Assembly (NCBI GenBank): GCA_015680685.1
Contig: MNCI01020717.1
Span: 325,625-389,624, forward strand
DNA from: Gnetum montanum
Taxonomy: Eukaryota > Streptophyta > Gnetopsida > Gnetales > Gnetaceae
Direction of reading: 5' to 3'
Length of the DNA: 64,000 nucleotides
This document shows, piece by piece, positions 12,851 through 24,379 of this stretch. Within the stretch, counting starts at the first letter, position 1, and every line of letters begins with the position of its first letter. The position numbers and the translations under genes are program-made. Below the pieces are notes generated by a model. It worked only from the letters and a program-made list of their open reading frames with translations. It was not told the origin of the DNA and did not search any database.

Positions 12851-13992
12851 GTAGTTTCATAGAACTAATTATTGGTTCAACAAAGAGCTTTCAAACTGGT
12901 TCTATGAACCATTTCAACTTTATCATATTTATGAAGTAAAAGGAGATTTTATAGCTAAAGGCTTGATTAGTTATATATGCCACATCAGCTTGCAAATATA
13001 GGGAAGATTAGTAGAACCAAAAGGTAGTTCTACAATCAGTTCTATAATTTGACTTTGACATAGCTCCATAATCCATATCAACTCTTTGTTAATTATTTCA
13101 TAGAATTAGGAGACGAAAGTATGCAGAATTACAAAGTGACTCTACAAAGAGCTTTTGAATTGGTTTTACCTCATCAACTAGTTGGAAGATTGAATATTAG
13201 CTTCATATTATCATAAGGTTTGATTCTATAAGAGAACAAAAAAGTTTAGTTTTATAGATAAATCCCATGTGCCATATAAATTGAGTTAGATAAGGTTATT
13301 CTAAAGAGCTCAAATCTCAAGAAGTGTTAGGATTGATTTATAAAAGCTTTTGTTATTAACTAATTAAGATTTGAAGATAAAGTGAGCTTTGTAGAACTAA
13401 ACTTTGCTTCTACAAATGAGCTTTAAAATTGTTTTAAAAGCCATCTCAACTCTTGGTCTAGAATAGATTTGTAGAACCAAAAATTGATTCTACAAAAAAA
13501 ATCTAAATTGATTCTACAAGCTACATCAAAAGCTCTTAAAAGGTACAAAGTGCTCATTTTCATCTTTACCACATCAACTATAGAAGAAAATTGAAAAGTT
13601 AAAAGTAGTGCAATTCATAGAACCAAAATTCAATTTTATAAGTAAGCTTCAAAACAAGTTTACAAGCTACACCAGCCTCTGTATAGCAAATTGTGAATCC
13701 TTGTAGAACCAAGAAGTGATTCTATAATTTGGCTCTATAACAAAGCCACATCATCATTTAAAGATAGAATGTGTAGCTTGTAGAACTAAAAAATAGTTGT
13801 AAAAGTAAGTTGAAAAGTGGTTTTTAGCACTTAAGATAGAGCACAAATAGTTACTAAGTTCATAGAACCAAAATTTAGCTCTACAAACAACCTCATCTCC
13901 AATTCTCCCAAGTCAACATTTGAAGTAAGAACATGTTCTATTAAGAAGAGAAAAAGAAGTATGGTTTGTAGAACCAAAATTTGGTTTATAAG
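12850..13992. repeat. Left part of a degenerate palindrome-cored repeat array
   Basis: Units of roughly 75-110 bp repeat the words GTAGAACCAAAAATT, GGTTCTACAA, GAGCTTCAAAATGGTTCTAC and CCACATCA. The core GTAGAACC plus GGTTCTAC is self-complementary. Recognisable units start near 13013, 13450, 13620, 13706, 13780, 13862 and 13964. The array continues after element A at 20653. Units are diverged, so the array is old. No coding potential was seen. Confidence 0.75.
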
Positions 13993-14851
13993 TGATCAGT
14001 CATGAATTTTTTGGCTGTGATATTGTAGCCATGATATTGCAGTAGCTATGATATTGCAGCCACGATATCGCAGCCTAGCTGCAATATCACATACACAATA
14101 TCACGGCCTACCTCAATTTCTATAAATAAGAGGTGGCTTTCCTTGTTCTAGGACTTAGTTCTTAATTCCTTACCCAAACTCTTACAGTTTTTCCTTCTTA
14201 GAGTTAGAATTATTTCTCAGTGCATGCCTGCAATGTGGTGATTGTAATTGTATGGCATCCTTATTTGAGTGTGACATACTTGGACATGCACATGACCGGA
14301 AATAAAGATCGAGATTACTTCATCATTGCAGCATTCACTTAGTTTAATTAATTGTTTAATTATTATTTACTACTTTCTTAGTTAATATCTCTTCACCCTA
14401 AACTCCTATTAAATGTGAAATGACTACGACTTGATTACGAGCATTTAAGTGTGACTACTTGGTAACCCAGTAGCGTACCTAGGATCTGCACTTGGTAATC
14501 CTAGTGGTAGTCGTGCACAAGGTCCAAGATGTGTATAGATGATTAAGGAACAGATGCTCATCGCACTTAGGTTAGCTTAGATTCTCTCTCACCCTCTCTC
14601 TCTTAGTTTAGTTAATATTATTTTCCATTATCCTTAGGAGTAGTACTAGTGTAGAAACACATCATACACCTCACTCTCGACTCAAGCATACGTGACAAAG
14701 CTAATACTAGTCTAGGTGGGAAGATAGCAAACTACGACCTATGAGTAACTATCTAGATACCACAACTAGCCTATCTACAAAGTTCAACCGGATCATGTGT
14801 GAAATGCTCGTATTCGTATGGTTGAGTGTAGGGGTACCTTGCCACTCATCA
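13993..14851 (+). repeat. 5' LTR of element A
   Basis: Runs from TGATCAGTCATG to CCACTCATCA. U3 carries at least six forward or reverse copies of a GATATYGCAGCC word (14012-14105), directly before the TATA box TATAAATA at 14121-14128. In the ~143 bp after that box I count about nine differences from the 3' LTR, mostly transitions. The copy is therefore far from recent, although its structure is intact. Confidence 0.9.
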
Positions 14852-14852
14852 T

Positions 14853-14870
14853 TGGCGCCGTTGCCGGGGA
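14853..14870 (+). other. Primer-binding site of element A (tRNA-Asp)
   Basis: TGGCGCCGTTGCCGGGGA starts one base after the LTR. As I recall the plant tRNA-Asp(GTC) 3' end, it is complementary over all 18 positions. Athila-type elements commonly use tRNA-Asp. Confidence 0.85.
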
Positions 14871-14992
14871 CGGTGCTAGTTATCTAAATTAGTTATATCA
14901 TACAAGCTCGCTGTATAGGAATTAACGATATATCTTTTCAAAAGAAATAATTATAAAGAGTCACATAAAAACTCACACACAATTGCACAACC

Positions 14993-16880
14993 ATGCCTCT
15001 CCTACAAGACTATGATAATGCCACATCTAGTGAGGCAATTCATTGGGGAACCAACAAATTATATGATAATGAAGATTGGAGTACACAATCTGAGGTAAGG
15101 GTTTCTTATAAACATAAATGAAGGCAACATCATCCCAGCACATGAAAGCATAACTTACCTGATGACAATGAACCCCTACTAGCCACTACAAGCATAACAC
15201 AAATACAAGAGCCTATTCGAATCTCTTGTAGGCATTGTAAAGAGAGTCGTCTACCCAAGCTCAATCTAAACAACTTCCCTAATTTCTCAGGAGGCTATGA
15301 CTTAGATCCGCATCAACATTTACAAACCTTCTATGATGCCTGCACATGGAACAACATTGATAACTATTGGCAAAAACTCAAGCTCTTCCCTATGACACTT
15401 GTTAGCCAAGCAAAAGTATGGTATAGATCATTAAAACCAAATTTAATACAATGTTGGCCAACAATGGTAGAAGCCTTTAATAAAAGATATCAAACCTACA
15501 CAAGAGTGTTAGCCTTGAGGAAACAAATCCAAGAGTGGAAACAAGCACAACATGAACCCTTGGACATGGCCTTAGAAAGATATTATGCACTGTTAAATAA
15601 CTATCTAGGCCATGAGTTCTCTGAGGAAAGGCTAATGTATCATATCATTGATGGTCTTCATGATGAAACAAGAGAGCCCCTAGGAATGTATGCCCAAGGT
15701 CAACTATACAAACTACAAACCCATCAATTCCAAGAGCTTATTAAGTGGATAGCAAAAGAAGAAGGAGAAATGGCTAGATGGGAGAGTGTTGAAAAACATC
15801 AACAGGACCAAAATCTCAACTTAACAAAGGTCCATAATCACAAAAAGGAGAAATCAACCTACCACAAGGGGAAAGAACCATCTTTTCCAATACAACAATC
15901 ATTAAAGAAAGTCAAGGAAAAGATCAATAAGATGTTGGAATGGACGCATAAAAAGTGTGGAGAATATATTGATATCATTGGAGATAGAGTTTTGACAACC
16001 CGAGAAGTAGGACAAAGTATCATTAGACAATTTGAAAGAAGGGATAAGGAAAATAAGAGCTTAACTACCAATCACACGTATGAATGCAACATTTTCCTAT
16101 ACAATCACCCCAAGGGCCAATGCCCAATCTTGTTACATTTATATGAGCATTGAGGAAGCAATTTACATCCAGAATTCGTACAGAAATACTATGTTCGATC
16201 ATAGTGGCAACAATCCCAATCGTGGGGGAAGCCACCCCTAAACTGGAGATACCCTTTATATCATCAGGATCCAAATGCTTATCTAGTCCAATACCCTATT
16301 TCTCCAATTGGGCAAACATACTCTATCTCACTGCATTATCATTCTCCTTAATACTATTAGCCCATGTCCTCAACACAACTACCGCCTTGTGCACCTTACA
16401 CTTCTCCTAGTTTTCAACATTCTCATCTGTTCCCTCCTTCTACATCACCACCAACTATTCCTAAGTTTTTTGCACCACAGCAACAACCCCCAAATGTTAC
16501 TTGTGCTACTACTACCAACAGCAGTGAGAGATCTTAGCAACATCGAAGGAATCCCTTCTTTAGAAATGATCCTAGGAAGGGACAACACAATTCCAAGGCC
16601 ACTGCAGCCTCCAACTCAGCACAAGTCCAACATTGTGGTGCATCCTTCTCTTCGAACCCAACATCTCATGTTACTTCATTAGGGCCACCAATTAACACTC
16701 CAACAACCATATGGCCCAATGAATACAAACATGGAGGACAACATCCTAATCCTTGCATACCATCTAACGGTCCCAATTATCATAGTGGGTCAACTTGTTA
16801 TCCAAAAACTACATCTTATAAATTGCCCCACCATGCTTACTATAATCAAGTGTGTGAACCCCAATGGGGTAAGTATGACT
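14993..16880 (+). pseudogene. Gag of element A (Retrotrans_gag type)
   Basis: The frame opens at ATG 14993 (MPLLQDYDNATSSEAIHWG) and contains two early stops before a long open part at 15392-16153. Landmarks are NNFPNFSGGYD, a W-Y pair in QAKVWYRSLKP, FNKRYQTYTRV, a QAQHEPLDMALERYYALL block and GLHDETREPLG. These are the alpha-helical capsid region of plant Ty3/gypsy gag and align with gag of element B through the same words. A zinc-site-like motif C-x6-H-x4-C-x4-H lies at 16085-16138. After the stop at 16153 a Pro/Gln/Asn-rich tail continues in shifted frames to about 16880. No protease follows. Confidence 0.8.
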
Positions 16881-16955
16881 AGGTCCTAATATTTCTAACA
16901 TGCAAGGATCCTCATCTTTCATTTATTAATCTTTGCCATCCTCAACCGTTTAGTT

Positions 16956-16973
16956 ATGGGGGATATCCCCCAT
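16956..16973. repeat. Perfect 18 bp palindrome with internal polypurine half
   Basis: ATGGGGGATATCCCCCAT is its own reverse complement. Its left half repeats the element PPT wording (compare CGTGGGGGCA before the 3' LTR). It lies just after the gag tail. Element B has the related TCATGGGGGAGATGGCCACC at 45467-45484, at the equivalent position after protease. Confidence 0.75.
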
Positions 16974-18860
16974 TTTAATAACAAGCAAGATTAATAAATA
17001 TTTTTCATTTTCTTCAATTTTACAACTTTTGGTTTTCCACTTTTTCATTTTTCAATTTCTTGTTTTATCTTTTTGTCTTTTTACATTTTTATAATTAATC
17101 TCGTCTATGAATAAAACACTCATGTGACTCTTGGTTGAGGTGTGTTCTATGTTATCAAGTCTCGAGTGATCAATTATGTGGACAGTGAGCCCATTACACC
17201 CACTCATCCATTCTACAAATAAGAGGTTTTGATCAAGGGTACAGTGATATTCTTGACATTTTTAGAAACTTAAAATTAATTTTGTGTTCATTGTAGCTAG
17301 AATGAAGAAGGATGGACCAAGAGGGAATGATTAGGATATGACATCAAGGGGACTTGTGGATTCTCTTTGGTGACATCTGTGGGAGTTTTCATGCAATGTG
17401 GTTGTACTAAGATCCTTGTAGATTTAACAAAAAATGGGAGTAAGAGTAATCAAAATGCACTTAAAAATCCAATGCTATTCTAGGGGGTCACTGGAAAGAC
17501 ATGCACCCATGCCTAAAGGTTGACGGCTTCTCTGGATTTAGTAGAGAAAAAAAACAAAGAAAGAAAGGAAGTGCCACAAAACGAAAATCACTCCTCCCTT
17601 GAACAAACTGCCAAGTGATCGTATGCCTTGTTGTTCTGGTACTCTCATAGTCACTCATCATGGGATGAAACAATGTGGTGTCACTGATCAGAGGAATGGA
17701 CTTGGTCCTGATCTTGGAATGACGAGTTAATGACCTGTTAATCATGCTTTACATGCAAGATTCATTATGCCCTAGGTCAGTTACCTCATGTCCCAATCTC
17801 TACAATCCCTTCTATACCCTGTCTCATCTTGTTGTCCATATAATTGTAGCTCATGTCTCGTATAGCGTAGAATTATTACCTCATCCCAATGATATTTACA
17901 TGTGTGTGTTTTGTGGAACCAATGTGGATTACATTTAACTTTTTAAGTGCCCATAGACACTTTTAAGTGTGGTTACACAAGGGAATTAAAGGTTGGAACC
18001 TGCTTTGGGGAGGACCCACTTGCATAATTTTTGTAATTTGCACTCATGACCCATCTTCCACATGCCATTTATTACCCTTAGCATATTTCCAAAAATTTTC
18101 TTTTCCTTATTACTATCCCTCCAATTCAACATTCCTATGAACCATCACATAGCCTTTTTCTCTACCATCTGAGGTCCTTATTGATAAATTCCATACCATC
18201 ATCATTTTTGTGCCTTCAGAATAGTTGAATTACCCTAGAACCCTTTAACAATCATCTAGATGTCCTTAGTTTACATCGTTTAATTTCAAAAAAATATTAA
18301 AAATTTGGTCCATTCTCTAAGTTCCTTGACTTCAATGAAAATATATATACGTGATCCCCTGCAACACTTACCATCATTTTCCACTATTCACGTAGGGGAG
18401 TTTTTCAAATTTTTCTCTACGAGTTACGATTGTGAGACCCTTGCTTTTATACCTATATCTTGCTCACTGGTACTCCGATTTTCATTCCATCTAAACCTAC
18501 TTGAACCCAGAGTGTTCAGCTTAGTGGTGGGAAAGGGCACATGCTGAATAGTGCATAAATTTCTTGAAATTCATCATCACCTGAAGGACATCTTTAAGGG
18601 TAATTAGTTGTAAAATTAAGAATAAAATGTGTCAAAAACAATTTCATCTGCTTAGCTATACCAAAAAATTAAATTTGGAAACCACCTAAGAAAAGAGGAA
18701 TCAACATTATAATCTTTCGAGAACATGTTCTTCCAATAATTAACATTACACAGAATTAAAGTAAATCTATTAAGGCAAGCCGTAAGGTATAACCTAACTT
18801 TGGTAACAACCTTACTAACGATTGACCCCGTGTAATTGTAGATGGCCCTGAAATGTGGAC
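16974..18860. other. Non-coding middle of element A
   Basis: About 1.9 kb between the palindrome and the third ORF with no recognisable domain. In an autonomous relative this position would hold, or follow, pol. Small frames here are unsupported. Confidence 0.5.
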
Positions 18861-18869
18861 AATAGTAAG

Positions 18870-19612
18870 GTCCTGCTCAAGGTGCAATCAAATGACCTAG
18901 GAGAGGTAAAGGACAAGTTCCTATTGAACAACATGCAGAGCAGGAGGAACAATCATTTAGTATCCACCAAGAAGACCTTGCTACTGTACAATCAAGGCAG
19001 GCTAAAGGAGGAGCTATTGTAGTGTCTCAATAGGGATGATATCTCATGTTGCCTTATGATTGTGTTCAGACCATCCATGAAAGGTCCATATTCACTGTAG
19101 TAATCATGGAATTAAACTTTAGGCCTTTCAATGAATTTGCTCTGGAGGCCATTAGGGGTCACCTCAAAGGGTCCCCATTATGGCCTACCCTCTCTGAAAG
19201 CAGTGCCTGGTACTAAGGGGAAATGTACCAATTTTGGAACAATAAAGAAGAAGGCACCACAGTTAACAATTGTGGTGTGACTATTGATTTCTCTATTCAA
19301 GCCATTTCAGAAGTATTAAACCTTGCGAATACAGGGCCAAAGGTTTCTCAGAACCAACTGGACACTTTCAGAACCGAGCAACTTAATAAACTGTTGATAG
19401 AGAATCAAAGGGTGGCGGAAGAAAAAGAGAAGGCTGACTAGGATGCCTCTATGGCACAAGTACAAACTTACATGCACGCCAAGGTACTTAAGGCCTTACA
19501 AGAGGAGAAACTCCAGGCCATACTTCAACACCATCAAATCCCAAGACCTGGAGTGCAAGAAAAGGGAAAGACACCCATGGAGGAGCCACTGCCACCAGGA
19601 GCTACATGAGTT
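18870..19612 (+). pseudogene. Third ORF of element A (plant-transposon-protein-like, coiled coil)
   Basis: One frame runs through 18870-19612 with a few stops. The best open part is at 19223-19441. It contains RPFNEFALEAIRGHLKG, then GVTIDFSIQAISEVLNLANTG, then a charged helical tail (RTEQLNKLLIENQRVAEEKEKAD) that should form a coiled coil. The isoleucine/leucine pattern before LNL resembles the domain called putative plant transposon protein in many plant retroelement ORFs, also seen in D and E here. Its role is unknown. Confidence 0.5.
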
Positions 19613-19781
19613 CCATCCAATTTTGTAATCATAGGATTTTCTTTTCTATTGTGTCTCAATTTTTTTCTGACTCCACACTGCAGCATGAATCCATTCTAGT
19701 CAGTCAATAATCCCATACCTATCCACTGTGTAATCAATGCATTTTGTTCTCACTTTAACTCAAGGACAAGTTTTCATTCAG

Positions 19782-19792
19782 TCGTGGGGGCA
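19782..19792 (+). other. Polypurine tract of element A
   Basis: TCGTGGGGGCA abuts the 3' LTR start TGATGAGTC. It follows the conserved phrase CTCAAGGACAAGTT, which recurs with small changes before the 3' LTRs of B (TTGAGGACGAGTT) and D. The PPT primes plus-strand DNA synthesis. Confidence 0.8.
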
Positions 19793-20652
19793 TGATGAGT
19801 CATGAATTTGCTAGTTATGATATCGCAGCCATGACATTGTAGCAGCTGTGATATTGTAGCCGTGATATCGCAGCCTAGCCACGATATCACATACGCGATA
19901 TCGTGGCCTGCCTTAATTTCTATAAATAAGAGGTGGCTTTCCTTGTTCTAGGACTTAGTTCTTAATTCCTTACCCAAACTCTTGTAGTTTTTCCCTCTTA
20001 GAGTTAGAATTATTTCTCGGTGAATGCCCGCAGTGTGGTGATTGTAATTGTACAGCATCCTTATTTGAGTGTGACGTACTTGGACATGCACATAACCAAA
20101 AATAAAGATCGAGCTTACTTCATCATTGTAGCATTCACTTAGTTTAATTAATTTTTAATTGTTATTTATTACTTTCTTACCTAATATCCCTTCACCCTAA
20201 ACTCTTGTTAAATGCGGAATGAGTATGACTTGATTACGAGCATTTAAGTGTGACTACTTGGTAACCTAGTAGCATACCTAGGATTTGCACTTGGTAATCC
20301 CAATGGTAGTTGTGAACGAGGTCCAAGATGTGTACGGATGATTAAGGAACAGATGCTCATCACAGTTAGGTTAGCTTAGATTCTCTCTCACCCTCTCTCT
20401 CTCTTAGTTTAGTTAATATTATTTTCCATTATCCTCAAGAGTAGTACTAGTGTAGAAACACATCATACACCTCACTTTGGACTAAACCATACCTAACAAA
20501 GCTAATACTAGTCCAGGTGGGAAGATAGCGAACTGTGACCTACAAGTAACTGTCTAGATACCACAACTAGCCCATTTGCAGAGTTTGACTAGATCGTGCG
20601 TGAAATGCTTGTATTCGTATGGTTGAGTGTAGGGGTACCTCACCACTCATCA
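19793..20652 (+). repeat. 3' LTR of element A
   Basis: TGATGAGTCATG to CCACTCATCA. It keeps more CpG in the GATATCGC words (19815-19910) than the 5' copy, where several read GATATTGC, as expected from cytosine methylation decay. TATA box at 19921-19928. Confidence 0.9.
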
Positions 20653-21790
20653 ACAAGTAAGCTCCAAAATGGTTCTATGAACCACGTCATCTTTTATATA
20701 GTACAAGCTTGTAGAACCAAAATTGATTCTAGAAAAAAGCTCAAAAATAGTTCTACAAGCCACATCATCATCATGAAATGCATTTATAAATAAAATAGAA
20801 GATAAAGAAAGAAACTTGATTCATAGAATAAAAAAATTAGCTCTACAAGCAAACATACTTTGGGATCTATGACATCATCTCTATTAGGAAGAAGCATAGT
20901 TTATAAAACTAAAATTTGATTCTACAAGATCTTTTTTGGTTCTATCATGTCAACTTTAAAAAAATTTAACAAGCTCATAGAACCAAAAATTAGTTCTATA
21001 AAGAAGCTCTAAATAGACACTGCCACATTAGCACTAATAAGGAATAGGCTCATATAACTGTATTCGGTTCTATGAATAAGAGTTTAAATGGTTCTACAAG
21101 ATACATTGAAACTAAGAAGAGCTTTATATTGGATCCAAAAAAAGATTACAAACATAGTTTCTCAAAAACTTAGTATACCTTTTAATCCAACTCAGTATGT
21201 TAAGGATTAGGAAAATGAAGATTAATGAGCTAAGAAATATAATGTAGCTTGTAGAACAAAAAATCAGTTCTATAAAGGAGCTCAAGAATCATTCTTTCAT
21301 GTTCGCCTTTGAATCAAGAAAGTTTGTAGAACCAAAAATTCATTCTATGAATGAGATTTGAAATGGTTCTATGATCCATGTGAGCATTTCTATAGTATAA
21401 GTTTGCATAATTAAAATTTTTTTCTATGAGTGAACTCTAAAATGTTTCTACTAGCCACGTAAGTGCCAAAAGTATAATTCTTAGATATGATACCTACTAA
21501 AAATTATTTCACATATGAAAAATTACAATTTTAGTCCAACTTAGCTAAAATAGACATAAGAAATATCCTTAAGAATTTAAAGATAGCCCAAAAATCCACT
21601 TAATCCTAGAACATAAAAGGAAATGTTTGTAGAACCAAAAATTAGTTTTATGAATTGGCTCTATGAGCTAACTACAAAGTCGTTCTGACATGTTAGCTAA
21701 ACCTTAAAGAAAGAAGCTTGTAGAACCAAAAAGTGGCTCTATGAATTGGTTCTACAAGCTATATTAAGAAATGAAATAGCTCTAACTTAG
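20653..21790. repeat. Right part of the palindrome-cored repeat array
   Basis: Resumes with ACAAGTAAGCTCCAAAATGG exactly after element A and continues with GTAGAACC...TTCTAC words to about 21760. Joined to 12850-13992 it gives about 2.3 kb of degenerate tandem units. Confidence 0.75.
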
Positions 21791-23351
21791 GAATTTAGGC
21801 ATGAGACCTATTGAATTTATACTCATGCTTAATTTTAATTTATCTTAACTTTCCATAAATAAAGAAAAAAGGGAAATAAGATATATGGAAGCTTAATTAA
21901 GAGCCATATCAATAGATGTTTTGTAAAACTAAAAAGTGGTTAGATTTCCTTTTCCAATAATTTAACTCATGCTAGAAGGAGAAAAGTAGTTTCATGTAAC
22001 TATTGCCATATTAGCATTAGTGAAATAAAAATATTGAAAGAGCTTATTAGGAGAAAGAAAAAGTAGTTCTATGAAGTAGTTCCACTTATATGCCACATCA
22101 ACTTAATCACTCTTAAGAACAAATTAAGAGCTAGATTAAAGATAAGCTAAACATTTTGTACTGAGCCTATAGTTATGAAATAGTGATGATAGAGTAACAT
22201 GATGAAATCATGTTTGAAGACATGTATCAAATGAAAAATCAAACAAAATGTACCTAAGAGTATGAATTAAAAACAAAGATTTAGGTATTAATTAACAAGA
22301 CTATTTAGGATTTTGAATCACAAAACCATTAGCAAATAGAGCTTAGCATTGAAGTAGAGTAAGAGCTACCATTCATGTGCTAAGAAGAGCTTTCTTAAAG
22401 TCCTTCGAGTTGAAGCCTAAAATATCTCATAAGGAGAAGGAAGAAGTGCTTCAAAAGTTCCATGATATTGATACCTTAAACTTTTCCAACTAACTATAAC
22501 ATTTCAAGCTAAATATATACTAGCTTTGACAATGGATTAATGATGAACACCTAGAATTAGATGTAGAAGAGAGAGATTTATTCTTCTTTAATGAGAATCA
22601 TGATCTGGTAGAAAAGATGGAGCTCCATGTCATAGATACAATGGAATAGTGGTGGGAAATCTATGAGAAGATATATCTCCATAAGATAGGTTTTAGGCAT
22701 AGGATGAATATTATAAGAGATGTCATATACCTCTTAATAGCCAAAACTATTTATAAGAAGGATAAGCTTCGCTTCAAGTGAAATATGAAGTGCTACATCT
22801 ATAGTAGTATCAAAAAGGTGTATAAGCTTTATGATATCATAGAGTCTAATATAATAGAAGTAAAATCTTGTCAATATAAAAATAAGGTACTCAATAGTAA
22901 GTTTTGGAGCCATTTAGAACTGGGAAAAATTTTCAAGTTATCATCAACAAATCTTGCAAAAGCTTGAGGATATCACAATTTTATTCCTTTTTCAAGTGAT
23001 TTAAGAATTCTTTTCTTAGTCATATTTGTATTTCCTTTTTCATAAAATTCTAGTGTAGCTAAATCTAATGGCAATGCATAAGCTAGATTGATCATGGAGA
23101 TCTATGCTTTTTCTTTATATTATGATATTTCCATGTGATAAGACTTTGTAGTAGTTAGTTTATGCTATTTCTTTTTAGAAATTAATGGGTTAAAAACATG
23201 AGATTTATTATTGTTTAGGTTTGATATTCTTAACAAGTTATTTTAAGATTTTGTTATGAATGATTCATGTTTAGAGAACAATTATATGATATTATGATTT
23301 TTACAGTTATTTGATTAACTTTTCTAGTTCACACTTTATTATGAATAATGG
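21791..23351. other. Unassigned DNA left of element D
   Basis: No domain recognised. The 60-codon frame at 22785-22967 and its neighbours could be a piece of an old element (the surrounding 300 bp reads weakly as coding, with stops), but nothing identifies it. Confidence 0.35.
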
Positions 23352-24208
23352 ATTATGAGTGTTCCCTATGCCCAACCATACATATCACAAGTACGTACAT
23401 ACAATCTGGTCAGATTCCATGGAACTTGGAGCATTTAATTTCCTAGATAATTAGGTATTGAATTGTTTGTGATTATCTTTTCAATCCTTACATGTGCTAA
23501 TTAAATTGGTATGATTAAATAAGATTGAGGCATAATATATTTGTCTTTCTATTATTTTTGTTATTAAAAGATTTAAAATAATAAAATTATTAAAACATTA
23601 AGTTTAAACTATGTACGTAAGGATAATCTAAGCTACTCTAAGCATAGAACATCTATTCCCACTTTTCGTACCCATCCTAAATCTATATTAATGTTGTTAG
23701 GTTACTAAGTGTTTACAACAAGTTGAACCAAGTATTCACTGTTTAGATTACCAAATGTTAATATATCATGCCTAAAGTGGTCATGCTTATATTGTTATGG
23801 AATAAATATTAAATTATTAAATGCTAAAAAGTAAAGTGCATTAAGAGTAAATTATTGAAAATAAACTAATTGCTAGTTTAAGTGATACAATGGAAGTAAT
23901 TAATCTTGTTTTTATTATCATCATGCAAAAGTATCCAAGTACATCATGTACTTAATAAAACTTAATCTAATCAACTCAATTCATCCTGTAGGCACTCAAA
24001 GGGAAATTTGACTAATTCCTATAAAAGAAAGTTCCAAGAGTATGACTATTAAAATGACTAAAAGTTTCATACATACAAATTATACACATACTCATATAGG
24101 CTTAGGATGGGATGACATCGACACATGTGTCAACATAACTAAGGATACATTGATGAGGCTACATTGATGCATGCTTGTCAATGCAATTAACTAAAAGACT
24201 CTTAATCA
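23352..24208 (-). repeat. 3' LTR of element D
   Basis: Minus-strand start TGATTAAGAGTC at 24208 follows the PPT. The far end (GTATGGTTGGGCATAGGGAA, then CACTCAT) aligns with the A/B LTR end. Length is about 857 bp, almost the same as element A. The stretch GGGAATAGATG...AGCTTAGATT is shared with A and B. A second, truncated copy lies at 51932-52590. Confidence 0.75.
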
Positions 24209-24220
24209 TACCCTCATGAC
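24209..24220 (-). other. Polypurine tract of element D
   Basis: Minus strand GTCATGAGGGTA directly before the LTR, preceded by CTCAAGGACGAGTTCTTAG. This is the same phrase that precedes the PPTs of A and B. Confidence 0.75.
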
Positions 24221-24379
24221 TAACTAAGAACTCGTCCTTGAGTAAAAAAAAAGTAGGCCTAACTAATGGCTTTAAGTGTCATATTACAAGATAATCGATT
24301 ATGTACAATGAAAATATCAAAATTTGACATAATACAAAAAATTAGCAATCACATGCTAGATGAAAATTGGCCAAGATTA

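Larger units (their letters stand above)
13993..20652 (+). mobile_element. Element A: complete pol-less Ty3/gypsy-type LTR retrotransposon
   Basis: Two ~860 bp direct repeats (13993-14851, 19793-20652) enclose a tRNA-Asp PBS, a gag region, an internal purine palindrome, a third ORF and a PPT. Flanking 5-mers are ATAAG and ACAAG, a target-site duplication with one change. The whole copy is 6660 bp. No RT, RNase H or integrase is present in any frame, so it would need enzymes in trans. It lies inside the palindromic repeat array. Gag homology and LTR ends place it with elements B and D. Confidence 0.9.

Noticed and set aside
14853-14870. A partial tRNA gene at the PBS of A or B
   Set aside because: Only the 18 nt complementary to the tRNA 3' end are present, at the exact position of a primer-binding site.
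12850-21790. CRISPR-like array
   Set aside because: Units are diverged, without fixed spacer length, in a plant genome; this is a degenerate tandem repeat.
23334-23351. LTR at 23352-24208 as the 5' LTR of element H
   Set aside because: No primer-binding site flanks its left end, and a proper PPT flanks its right end on the minus strand, making it the 3' LTR of D.
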